Shown here: piece by piece, positions 1 through 7,281 of the stretch
Layout: each line of letters opens with the position of its first letter
How positions within the stretch are numbered: position 1 is the first letter of the stretch
Source: CAVTWY01 sp963738575
GTDB taxonomy: Bacteria; Pseudomonadota; Gammaproteobacteria; Burkholderiales; Burkholderiaceae_C
DNA length: 64,000 nucleotides
Direction of reading: 5' to 3'
Assembly: GCA_963738575.1 (NCBI GenBank)
Contig: CAVTWY010000002.1
Coordinates: forward strand, 310,001 to 374,000
Notes under the pieces: model-generated
What the model was told of the DNA's origin: nothing
What the model saw: only the letters and a program-made list of their open reading frames with translations
Database searches by the model: none
Translations under genes and position numbers: made by a program

Positions 1-2
1 AG

Positions 3-185
3 CGCACTACGAAGGCGCGGGCGGTGCGCCGCCTTGGCTACCTGCTCGCACAGGCCGACCACGCCAGGCAGGCAAGGGCCTTGCGCTTGTATGCAGAAAG
101 CGCGAGGCACTTTGCCGCCCTCGATCCCAGCGTCAAATTGCTGCTCCCCGAATTGACTGAGGCTTCGCGTCGGGATGCGACGTAG
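3..185 (+). pseudogene. C-terminal fragment, probably AbiEi-like antitoxin
   Basis: An open frame enters from the left edge and stops with TAG at 183-185, giving 60 residues. The piece contains a VRRLGYLL segment followed by a short alanine/arginine-rich helix and the ending 'LDPS'. This resembles the end of the AbiEi antitoxin family (type IV toxin-antitoxin and abortive infection systems), where an RRLG(Y/F)LL segment precedes an LDP segment. The rest of the gene is outside the window, so whether it is whole or broken upstream cannot be seen. No AbiEii toxin gene follows; the next genes are fragments. The family call rests on a short stretch. Confidence 0.4.
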
Positions 186-360
186 AAGCTGGAGCGGAAC
201 GAAGCATTCGATGTGGACGCTTGAGTCCACACGCGCGCCAGGCTCGCGCGTCGATTCGTGGACCCGACCTGAAGGACTTGATCGCCTCCATGCGCGGGCA
301 CGAGGCCGAGGTGATGCGCCTGCTCGGTGAGATCAAGGTCCTCGTGATCGAGGTGTAGGC
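186..360. other. Short non-coding stretch with two hairpins and an orphan C-terminal tail
   Basis: Two perfect inverted repeats lie side by side: GTGGAC/GTCCAC (213-218 and 225-230) and ACGCGCG/CGCGCGT (231-237 and 245-251). From about 266 a + strand frame reads a charged helix ending in 'IKVLVIEV' and stops with TAG at 356-358, two bases before the next ATG. That placement is typical of translational coupling, so it may be the last part of a gene once co-transcribed with the YhcG-like gene. No start codon or recognisable family was found. Confidence 0.35.
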
Positions 361-825
361 ATGAGCGATCTCGTCCCCGGCAGTGGCGGCGTCGATGTTG
401 GGCCGGACTACGGCGGCATGCACGGCGACATCGTCGCTTTGCTGGAAGCCGCCCGCCATGCCGCTGCCCGCAGCGTCAATGCGTTGATGACGGCCAGCTA
501 CTGGGAGATTGGCCGGCGCATCGTTGAATTCGAGCAGGCGGGGCAGGAGCGGGCAGGCTATGGACAGGCGCTGCTCAAGCGGCTGTCAGTCGATCTGACC
601 CAGCGCTTCGGCCGAGTATTTTCCGAGCGCAACCTCGAACAGATGCGGCTGTTCTACCTGGCCTGGCCGCCCGAGCGGATTTCGCAGACACCGTCTGCGA
701 AATCGGCACCCACCCGGATCTCGCAGACGGTGTCTGGCAAGTCGTCCGTACCCGCAGTGCCCGGAGCACCGATCCGGACCTCGGCGCCGCTGAGCACCTT
801 GGCTCAAGCCGTCCCCTTGTCATAG
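361..825 (+). pseudogene. Truncated YhcG/DUF1016 PDDEXK-family gene (N-terminal domain only)
   Basis: The ATG at 361 is preceded by GAGGTG. The 154 residues match the N-terminal DUF1016 domain of YhcG-like proteins: a helical segment with 'SYWEIGRRIVEFEQ', then 'ERAGYG', 'LLKRLS', 'RFGRVFSERNLEQMR' and 'FYLAW'. A degenerate SQT-x-SAKS repeat follows, as in homologues. The reading frame ends with 'PLS' then TAG at 823-825. Homologues continue PLSW, so TAG most simply derives from TGG by one base change. The C-terminal PDDEXK nuclease domain is absent, because the sequence after the stop switches to an integrase-like tail. YhcG-family proteins are often found beside type I restriction systems; none remains here. 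Confidence 0.75.
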
Positions 826-996
826 TCACGCCAGGCGGTCGAGCTGCTATTGGCGCACAGCGCGAAGTACGTGACGGTGGCGGCCTACAGCCATATCGAG
901 TTGGCCGCGGAGCGGAAGAGGGCGGTGCAGTTCTTGGCGGATCGGGTCGATGTGCTGGCCGCCGGCGCTTTCGTCGTGCCGTTACGAGCGGCGTAA
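826..996 (+). pseudogene. C-terminal tail of a tyrosine (phage/island) integrase
   Basis: Directly after the TAG, and in the same frame, about 56 residues run to TAA at 994-996. They contain 'ELLLAHS', 'VAAYSH', 'ELAAERKRA' and 'QFLADRVD', which resembles the last part of P4-type/DUF4102 integrases: the LAH-x(n)-AAY(S/N) stretch carrying the catalytic tyrosine, followed by a charged helix. There is no start codon and no catalytic Arg/His box upstream. The fragment is therefore a deletion remnant joined to the YhcG gene. It suggests that the accessory region was once carried by an integrative element. Confidence 0.5.
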
Positions 997-1467
997 GCTG
1001 ACAGTCGCCGGTGCTCCTCATCGGCCAGTTCCGGTCGTGACGGACGGCGGCTTTCCGTTTCTCCAATTGGTACAAGCGATCCGCAGCGCGGTAGAACCGG
1101 CACCGCGACCGTTGCACGGGGGCGCTTTGAGCACGAATCGCCGCAATGCACCCAACAGGCGACCGATTGGCGCCACGCCCTCGCGATCAGCTGAACTGGC
1201 TGAGGACCATCAGTGCGTCTTTTGTGGCTGGCAGATACAACGCATATTCCTGTGATGTGCGCGAGTGGGTACTTCGTCCACTGCACGCAACTGTTCTACG
1301 GCCGCTTCGGGCCGTGAAAATTTCGGCGCACGCCGCGCGCGGCCCCGCAAGGAGATTCCGAGCCGCCATGAGTACGATGGCTGCGCAAGCTTAGCTTGTG
1401 CCCCGTGGACAGCTTTACTCCCCAAGGAGGTATTGAGGCCGCCAGAAGCGCTCAAGATAATCTTGCG
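997..1467. other. Intergenic stretch, no supported gene
   Basis: About 470 bases between the integrase remnant and the epimerase gene. Open frames here are short, overlap each other on both strands and show no recognisable motif. An AAGGAGG (1424-1430) stands shortly before the epimerase frame but has no start codon at normal spacing. I see no promoter that I would defend. Confidence 0.5.
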
Positions 1468-2481
1468 GTGCTCCGTCCGAACCTCTCGCTTGCGCTGCAG
1501 AGTTGGCCCTATCGCCGTCCGATCGCAATCTCCCGTGGGGAGCTGCAAGTGCAGACGATCCTTTACGCCAGCGCGACGCACGGGCAGTTGACTGCTCAGG
1601 GGGAAGGTGAGCAGCATGAGTCCGACGTGGGGGCGAGCGAGCAGGCGCTGTTACGCGGTCGCGCGGCGCTCGAATGGATTTCCCAGGGCGCTGACCGCGA
1701 CGCGCTGCGTGCCCGGCTGCCTGCGGACGGTTTGCGCAACGCGCTCGATGCCATGCTGTGGGATCTGGATTGCAAGCGCCAAGGGGTGCGCGCATGGGAA
1801 TTGGCCGGACTTCGACATCTGGATGAAGGCTCCAGGTTTTGCAGTCTGATGACAGTCACCCTGGATCGACCTGACGCGATGGCCGCGCAGGCACGAGCTT
1901 GGGGCAATCCCGCCACCCTGAAGGTTAAATTGGGTGATCGCACCGTCGGCGGCCTGGATCGCGACATCGAACGGCTGCAGGCCGTGGCCGAAGCCGCCCC
2001 GACCAGCACGTTGACGATCGACCCGAACGAAGGCTGGGATGCCGCTGGCCTGCGCCGCTTCGCAGCCGCCGTCACCCGGCTGCCCGTTGCGCTCATCGAG
2101 CAACCTCTGCCTGCAGGCCAGGAAGACCTGTTGTCCTCGCTCGATATCGACATACCGATCGCGGCCGACGAATCTTGTACGACGCTCGATTCACTGCCTG
2201 GCCTGGTGGGCAAGGTGCAGTACGTCAATCTGAAGCTGGACAAGTGCGGCGGGCTCACGGAGGCACTGATGATGTGCGACGAAGCGCGTCACCTCGGCCT
2301 CGGGTTGATGGTCGGATGCAACTGTGGAACGTCGCTGGCGATGGCGCCTGCATTCCTCGTCGCGTCACGCTGCGAATTCGTCGATCTCGACGGGCCGCTC
2401 CACATGCGCGACGACCGTACGCCAGCAATGCGGTACGACAACGGCTTTCTGTGCGCGCCAGACGCCGCGTTGTGGGGCTAG
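1468..2481 (+). CDS. Enolase-superfamily dipeptide (Ala-Glu) epimerase / N-acyl amino acid racemase-like (DgcA type)
   Basis: Probably epimerises the alpha carbon of an Ala-Glu-type dipeptide or an N-acyl amino acid in the cytoplasm. From the GTG at 1468 the protein is 337 residues, close to the usual length. The muconate-lactonising-type signature is complete: base lysines K152 and K154 in 'LKVKLG', metal ligands D185 ('DPNEGW'), E211 ('IEQP') and D234 ('ADES'), and the opposite lysine K256 ('LKLDKCGG'). The C-terminus 'MRYDNGFL' is typical of the DgcA branch. The frame is open further upstream (TTG at 1396), and the start is uncertain because no Shine-Dalgarno fits well. It is followed 15 bases later by a serine hydrolase, so the two are likely co-transcribed and may act in turn on an amide or peptide substrate. 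Exact substrate unknown. Confidence 0.8.
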   Translation: MLRPNLSLALQSWPYRRPIAISRGELQVQTILYASATHGQLTAQGEGEQHESDVGASEQALLRGRAALEWISQGADRDALRARLPADGLRNALDAMLWDLDCKRQGVRAWELAGLRHLDEGSRFCSLMTVTLDRPDAMAAQARAWGNPATLKVKLGDRTVGGLDRDIERLQAVAEAAPTSTLTIDPNEGWDAAGLRRFAAAVTRLPVALIEQPLPAGQEDLLSSLDIDIPIAADESCTTLDSLPGLVGKVQYVNLKLDKCGGLTEALMMCDEARHLGLGLMVGCNCGTSLAMAPAFLVASRCEFVDLDGPLHMRDDRTPAMRYDNGFLCAPDAALWG

Positions 2482-2496
2482 ACACCGAGGACACCC

Positions 2497-3675
2497 ATGG
2501 ATCGAAACGAGAGTTTTGGCATCGCCATGCCGATAGCCCATTTGCCGCGCGGCGAGGAATTCCTGCTGTGGCCGCCGTGCCTGCAGTCGTACGGCTACCG
2601 GATCGTCGATCAGCTGTTCGCAACGCGCCGCATCCAGCGCAGCTCGAATCCCCGTCCGCTGGCGCGCGGCCGCGAGTGCCAGCTGCATTTCGAATCTCCC
2701 GCTGCGGCGTCAGTGGCCGATCTGATGGATCAGAACAACGTGGCCGGCCTGATCGCCTCGGTGAACGGCGAAGTGGTGCTCGAGCGTTACGGCCTCGGGC
2801 TGAAGGAGAGCGACTGCTGGAGCACCATGTCTACCGTCAAGAGCATGACCGCGCTGCTGGTGGGCGCAGCCATCCATGACAGGTCGATCGGCTCGCTGGA
2901 CGACACCATCGTGTCTTACCTTCCCAACCTGCGCGGGACTGCTTACACCGACGTCACGATCCGCCACTTGCTGACGATGAGCTCCGGCGTCGGCTGGAAC
3001 GAGGACTACGAGGACCGCAACTCCCACGTCAACCGCTACAGCCGCTCCCTCGCCAACAAGGTGCCCGGCGGCGTGCTGCAGTTGATGGCTTCGATAGCGC
3101 CTGCCCGGCCGGCAGGCACGTTCTGGAACTACAACACCGGCGACACGTACCTGCTTGGTGCGGTCGTTCGTGCGGCCACAGAACGCCGCCTCGCCGACTA
3201 CATGGCCGAGCGGGTGTGGGAGCCCGCTGGCATGGAGTTCGATGCCTTTTACACACTGGAGTCGACTGAAGGCCAGGAGATCGCGGGCAGCCGTGCCGGC
3301 ATGAGCCTGCGCGACATGGCCCGGCTGGGCATGCTGGTCATGAACGATGGCCAGGTCGCAGGCAGATCGTTGTTTCCCGAGGGCTGGATCGATACGGTTG
3401 GCAGGCGTGCTTTCCGCGTGGTCGGCATGACCAACGCAGGCGGCACGGAGAAGCTCGGTGTGACTGATTACGGCATGGGTTGGTGGCTTGACAACGATGG
3501 CGGCATGTGGGCGCTCGGTCATTGCGGGCAATGCATCTATGTCCATAGACAGGAGCGAATCACCGTGGTTCAGCTGGCCGTCTATCCGGAGCCGCCCTAT
3601 GAGCGCGCTGACGACCCGGACCGGCAAGCCAACCTGCTGGGCTTCATTGCAGCCATCCGCCGCCAGGCGGCATAG
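2497..3675 (+). CDS. Serine hydrolase of the beta-lactamase class C / 6-aminohexanoate-dimer hydrolase type
   Basis: A 392-residue member of the penicillin-recognising hydrolase fold. The catalytic S112-T-V-K115 box (SxxK) and Y212-N ('WNYNTGDTY') are present, and an 'HCGQ' strand near residue 342 replaces the KTG triad, as in EstB/NylB-like esterases and amidases. No signal peptide is visible, which points to a cytoplasmic amidase or esterase rather than a resistance beta-lactamase. 'HLLTMSSGVGWNEDY' is typical of NylB-type enzymes. It sits 15 bases after the epimerase-like gene, and together they could hydrolyse and racemise an amide-linked substrate. A D-aminopeptidase or simple esterase is also possible. 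Confidence 0.8.
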   Translation: MDRNESFGIAMPIAHLPRGEEFLLWPPCLQSYGYRIVDQLFATRRIQRSSNPRPLARGRECQLHFESPAAASVADLMDQNNVAGLIASVNGEVVLERYGLGLKESDCWSTMSTVKSMTALLVGAAIHDRSIGSLDDTIVSYLPNLRGTAYTDVTIRHLLTMSSGVGWNEDYEDRNSHVNRYSRSLANKVPGGVLQLMASIAPARPAGTFWNYNTGDTYLLGAVVRAATERRLADYMAERVWEPAGMEFDAFYTLESTEGQEIAGSRAGMSLRDMARLGMLVMNDGQVAGRSLFPEGWIDTVGRRAFRVVGMTNAGGTEKLGVTDYGMGWWLDNDGGMWALGHCGQCIYVHRQERITVVQLAVYPEPPYERADDPDRQANLLGFIAAIRRQAA

Positions 3676-3766
3676 GCCTGAGACCGTGCTCGCGATAGAA
3701 TCCCAACTCGCGCATCAGCTTGCGAATCTCGCGAGGCCGTGCGCGACATCAGTGCGGGACGGCGCG

Positions 3767-4738
3767 ATGACGATCTCGAAACAGGAACTCACTGGACTGC
3801 TTACCCTCGACAAATCGTTGGCGAGCCTGATCGCCGGGATGACTCATTCCGCCGGGCACGAAGGTTTCTTTCAAGCAGCCCTCGACTTCCTTCATGCCGT
3901 GTGCCGAATGAGCTCCGGCGGTGCGATGGTCTTTTCCCGCCATCAGCAACCGCGCATGCTGACGTACAGGAAATGGGAGCGCACCCGGGTGGTCTTGTTG
4001 CAGGACTACTTCTCCGGGCCCTACATTCTCGACCCGAACTACCAACGCTTCTTGGCCGGTTGCACCAGCGGCGTCTACTGGTTGCGTGACGTGGCGCCGG
4101 ACGACTTCTACAAGAGCGAGTTCTATCGCGTCTTCTACTCGCAAGTCGGCCTGTCCGACTACATCGACATACTTTGGCGCATCGATGACGACACCGCGCT
4201 GTCGGTATTCCTGGAACGCGACTCGTCCAGCGAAGGCTTCGCGCCGCGTGACGTGGCGGCGCTCGACACCGTTTTGGAGATTCTGCTGTCTGCGCTGGAG
4301 CGGCATCACGGCTTAGGGGCAGTACTTTCTCAGCCCGACAAGGACAACCTGACCCACCGCAAGGTGCAGAGCTCGATCGAGAATTTTGGCGGATCGTTGC
4401 TGACCAAGCGCGAGCGCGAAGTGCTGTTCTACATGCTGAGCGGCTACTCCGCGGTTCGCACTGCCGAGCGTCTCGATTCCTCCGAAGGTACGGTCAAGAT
4501 GCATCGCAAGAACATCCATCGAAAACTCGACATCGGTTCACAGGCCGAGTTGTTCGCGTTGTTCATCAAGTGCATTCCTTACGCAACGCCGGAAGAGAAT
4601 AGCGACCCGTTGGAGGCTTACCAAACCATCAAAACGACGCGCCCCGCGGTTGCTGCAGATAGCCACGCATTGCGAAAGGCGTTGCTTGAGGCGTGCCTTC
4701 CAACGCCTGTGATCCCTCTTGGTGAACCAATGAAATGA
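3767..4738 (+). CDS. LuxR-type transcriptional regulator
   Basis: 323 residues from the ATG at 3767. The C-terminal part (about 215-275) is a LuxR helix-turn-helix: 'LLTKREREVLFYML', then 'TAERLDSSEGTVKMHRKNIHRKL'. The N-terminal 190 residues look like a GAF-type sensory domain and lack the conserved tryptophan/tyrosine pattern of acyl-homoserine-lactone binders, so a metabolite sensor is more likely. The reading frame is open upstream to 3488, but that part overlaps the hydrolase gene in another frame and is not protein-like. The stop overlaps the next gene's start (ATGA at 4735). It probably controls the flanking catabolic operons; no operator was identified. Confidence 0.8.
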   Translation: MTISKQELTGLLTLDKSLASLIAGMTHSAGHEGFFQAALDFLHAVCRMSSGGAMVFSRHQQPRMLTYRKWERTRVVLLQDYFSGPYILDPNYQRFLAGCTSGVYWLRDVAPDDFYKSEFYRVFYSQVGLSDYIDILWRIDDDTALSVFLERDSSSEGFAPRDVAALDTVLEILLSALERHHGLGAVLSQPDKDNLTHRKVQSSIENFGGSLLTKREREVLFYMLSGYSAVRTAERLDSSEGTVKMHRKNIHRKLDIGSQAELFALFIKCIPYATPEENSDPLEAYQTIKTTRPAVAADSHALRKALLEACLPTPVIPLGEPMK

Positions 4739-5235
4739 CCGAGCCGCTGACTCGCCCTCGCATACCTTTGCCGCAACGCCGACAACTGCTGCGGCATGTA
4801 GCTCTCACCGCTGCGACCCTTTCAGGGGTCTCGGGATTGTCGCAGGCACAATCGGTCGCTCCACCCTCCACACCGCGCCCTTTCCTTGTGGAGTACTACT
4901 ACAAGGTAAGGTGGGGACAGGCTGCGGAGTTCATCAGATTGTTTCGGAAGAATCACTATCCGATATTGGCCGCGCAGTTGAAGCTGGGCCGCATCCTGCA
5001 CATCAAGGCCGAACAACCCTTCTACCACTCGACCGAAGAGGGTCGTTGGGATTACCGCGTCACCGTCGTCTGGAAAGACGCTCTGGTGGCGCACGACGAC
5101 TTCGATGGCAAAGCGTTGCAGCGCCAACTGTTTGCCGATGTCGGCGCTTTTCGCGCAGAGGAGCAGCGCCGCTTCGAAATGCTGCTCGCGCATTGGGATG
5201 TGGTCGTCGAGCCCGTGGCGCTCGACCAGCCCTGA
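4735..5235 (+). CDS. Small exported protein, possible Tat substrate, unknown function
   Basis: 166 residues, translationally coupled to the regulator by an ATGA overlap. The N-terminus has a twin arginine ('PQRRQLLRHV') followed by a hydrophobic stretch ending in 'SQAQS', consistent with a Tat-type signal and cleavage near residue 40. The mature part starts with 'FLVEYYYKVRWGQ' and contains 'FIRLFRKNHYPIL', a pattern that suggests a ferredoxin-like (dimeric alpha/beta barrel) fold. I do not recognise a named family. It ends 6 bases before the stop of the convergent GMC oxidoreductase gene, with no terminator between them. Its place in the cluster suggests a periplasmic role in the same pathway. 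Confidence 0.6.
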   Translation: MTEPLTRPRIPLPQRRQLLRHVALTAATLSGVSGLSQAQSVAPPSTPRPFLVEYYYKVRWGQAAEFIRLFRKNHYPILAAQLKLGRILHIKAEQPFYHSTEEGRWDYRVTVVWKDALVAHDDFDGKALQRQLFADVGAFRAEEQRRFEMLLAHWDVVVEPVALDQP

Positions 5236-5241
5236 AGGTCT

Positions 5242-6864
5242 CTATCTCCGACGGATCAGGTCAGCAGCCACTTCGGCAATCATCACCGTCGGTGCATTGA
5301 GGTTTCCCGAGGTTATTTCCGGCATCACAGAGGCGTCGACGACACGCAAGCCATTCAGACCCCGCACCCGCAGCGCCGGGTCAACCACCGACTCCGCGTC
5401 CGCGCCCATCCGGCATGTGCCGCAGGCGTGATAGCAGATGCCAGCAGCCGAACGCACGAACTCATCAACTTGTCGGTCGTCGTCGAGACCATCAGGCAGC
5501 GTCAATCGCCGGATGACATGCTGGCGCAACGGCTCGGCGCTGGCTATCCGGTCGATCAGTCTTATCCCCTCGCGAAGGACGGCGACATCGAAGCAGTCAC
5601 CCAGCAGATTCGCATCGATCTTCGGGGGCGCCAGTGGATCGCGGGAGTGCAGCGTGACGGTCCCGCGCGAACGCGGTTTGCTGACCGAGGGTGAGAGCGA
5701 GAACACTTCGAGGCCACGTTTGAACGGGTCGGTGCCGGACAACTGACCCCAGGGCCCGCAGAACAGAAGGATGTCAACCTCGGGACCAGGCGACACGCCA
5801 CTGCGGGCGTAGCCGAGTGCATGTGTTCCCGGTGATGTGGCAGGCCCCTTGCGGCCAAACATGTATTGAAGGGCGGTCGAGGCTACCGCCATCGGCGATT
5901 TTCCGCGCGAATACGTCTTGCCTGCCACTACGTACTCGACGTAAAGCTCGGGATGATCGTGCAGGTTGCGGCCTATCTGCGGCGAGTCCACCTTGACCTT
6001 GATGCCAAGTGACGTGAGATGGTCTGCGGGTCCGATGCCCGACGTCATCAGCAATTGCGGCGACGCGATGGCGCCGGCACAAAGAATCACTTCGCGGCGC
6101 GCGCAAACCCGTATAGCCGTGCCGTCCCTGACAACTTCCACGCCGCAGGCTGCCCCGTCTTCGATCCGAATGCCCGTCGTACGACATTGGGTCCAGATGT
6201 TGAGATTGCGCCGGGATCGCGCAGGCCCAAGATAGGCCCTGGCGCTGCTCTGGCGAATGCCGTGTCGCTGGTTTGTCTGCACGTTGCCGATGGCAGGCCA
6301 CGAGACGGCGTTGATGTCCTGCGCGAACTGCATGCCAACGCTGCCGCAAGCCCTGATGAGGTCGGGGACCACGGCATGCGGTGAGCGGAACGTTTCGACC
6401 TGGATCGGGCCGCTCGTTCCCCGGGTATCGCCGCGGCCTGCTGCCTGCGTGGAGTGATACGTCTCGGACTTGCGGAAATAGGGCGCTACCTTGTCCCACG
6501 ACCAGCCAGGCAGCCCGCGCGCGGCCCAGGCATCGAAATCTCCCGGCAAACCCCAGGCCCAGATCAGGCCGTTGATCGTGCTGCTACCACCCAGAATCCG
6601 CCCGCGACGCCAGACCTCGGTGCGTGACAAGCGTGATCCGTCGCGTTCAATGTCGTAAAGCCACGCGTAGCGGCGCCAATCCTTGATGAATGCTTGGCCA
6701 CCAGGCACCGTGAACAATGGCGACGTGTCGTGCCCGCCCGCCTCCACGAGAAGGACGGTGACGCTCGCGTCTTCGCTGAGCCGCGCCGCAAGGACGCAAC
6801 CCGCCGAGCCGGCGCCGACCACAACGTAGTCGAAGACCCCGGCGACGTCTTGTTGGTCCTGCAT
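5242..6864 (-). CDS. GMC-family FAD alcohol oxidoreductase (choline / PEG dehydrogenase-like)
   Basis: 540 residues from the ATG at 6864. Oxidises a primary alcohol to an aldehyde with FAD. Visible features in order: the Rossmann 'VVVGAGSAGCVLAARL', GMC signature 1 ('GRILGGSSTINGLIW'), GMC signature 2 ('GAIASPQLLMTSGIGP'), the C-terminal catalytic histidine region 'YHACGTCRMG', and the 'SGNLNAPTVMIAE' segment with the partner Asn. No signal peptide, so cytoplasmic. An upstream extension of the frame to 7023 lies over the previous gene. The start overlaps the NTF2-like gene's stop (TGATG). It is the last gene of the operon. Family members act on choline, aliphatic alcohols or polyethylene glycol; the substrate cannot be read from sequence. 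Confidence 0.88.
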   Translation of the reverse strand: MQDQQDVAGVFDYVVVGAGSAGCVLAARLSEDASVTVLLVEAGGHDTSPLFTVPGGQAFIKDWRRYAWLYDIERDGSRLSRTEVWRRGRILGGSSTINGLIWAWGLPGDFDAWAARGLPGWSWDKVAPYFRKSETYHSTQAAGRGDTRGTSGPIQVETFRSPHAVVPDLIRACGSVGMQFAQDINAVSWPAIGNVQTNQRHGIRQSSARAYLGPARSRRNLNIWTQCRTTGIRIEDGAACGVEVVRDGTAIRVCARREVILCAGAIASPQLLMTSGIGPADHLTSLGIKVKVDSPQIGRNLHDHPELYVEYVVAGKTYSRGKSPMAVASTALQYMFGRKGPATSPGTHALGYARSGVSPGPEVDILLFCGPWGQLSGTDPFKRGLEVFSLSPSVSKPRSRGTVTLHSRDPLAPPKIDANLLGDCFDVAVLREGIRLIDRIASAEPLRQHVIRRLTLPDGLDDDRQVDEFVRSAAGICYHACGTCRMGADAESVVDPALRVRGLNGLRVVDASVMPEITSGNLNAPTVMIAEVAADLIRRR

Positions 6865-7274
6865 CAGCCCGTTGGCGGCGTCAATCGAGTGGCGTGATAG
6901 CGCTCGATCTGCCAGTGGTCTTGCGCGTACCTGAGCACGGCAGTTTCCAGGAAAGCGAACTTCCGTTGTTCGCCCTGGTTCGGTATCCAAAGTTCGTCGT
7001 TGCGCAGCGTGGTCCACGCGCAATCTCGATCAACCTCGGTGCGGAACTCGCGCAAGTCGGCGCGCTGCCGGCCACTCAGGGCGCTGTTCGTCAGCATCTC
7101 GAGCAGGGCCGGTTTGTCCAGGATCCTGTCGTGTTCGATCATCAGGAAAGACTCGGTAAGCCCAGAGGCCACCACGTCCCAATCGTGCGCTTCAAGCGCG
7201 CGGTGCCAGGCCCGCAGCGACGCTTCGACAGCGAGGCTCTCGGTCGCAAAAAGGGCGTTCCTGGCAGCCGGCAT
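6864..7274 (-). CDS. NTF2-like / SnoaL-like (DUF4440-type) protein
   Basis: 136 residues from the ATG at 7274, seven bases after the transporter's stop. The pattern is that of a small cone-shaped NTF2 fold: an N-terminal helix 'SLRAWHRALEAHDWDVVASGL', then 'TESFLMIEHDRILDK', and C-terminal strands 'WTTLRNDELWIP' and 'VLRYAQDHWQIERYH'. Proteins of this class are isomerases, dehydratases or non-catalytic ligand binders, so no reaction is assigned. Its stop overlaps the start of the GMC gene, so both are made from one message. A role as an accessory enzyme in the same degradation path is inferred from position only. Confidence 0.65.
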   Translation of the reverse strand: MPAARNALFATESLAVEASLRAWHRALEAHDWDVVASGLTESFLMIEHDRILDKPALLEMLTNSALSGRQRADLREFRTEVDRDCAWTTLRNDELWIPNQGEQRKFAFLETAVLRYAQDHWQIERYHATRLTPPTG

Positions 7275-7281
7275 AAGACGA

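Noticed and set aside
2497..3675. Beta-lactamase resistance gene
   Set aside because: It has SxxK and YxN but no signal peptide and no KTG; it looks like a cytoplasmic esterase or amidase in a catabolic locus.
3767..4738. Quorum-sensing LuxR receptor
   Set aside because: The N-terminal domain lacks the acyl-homoserine-lactone binding signature and no luxI-type gene is present.
4735..5235. Haem-degrading monooxygenase assignment for the small exported protein
   Set aside because: Only a general ferredoxin-like pattern; no conserved haem or catalytic residues could be pointed out.
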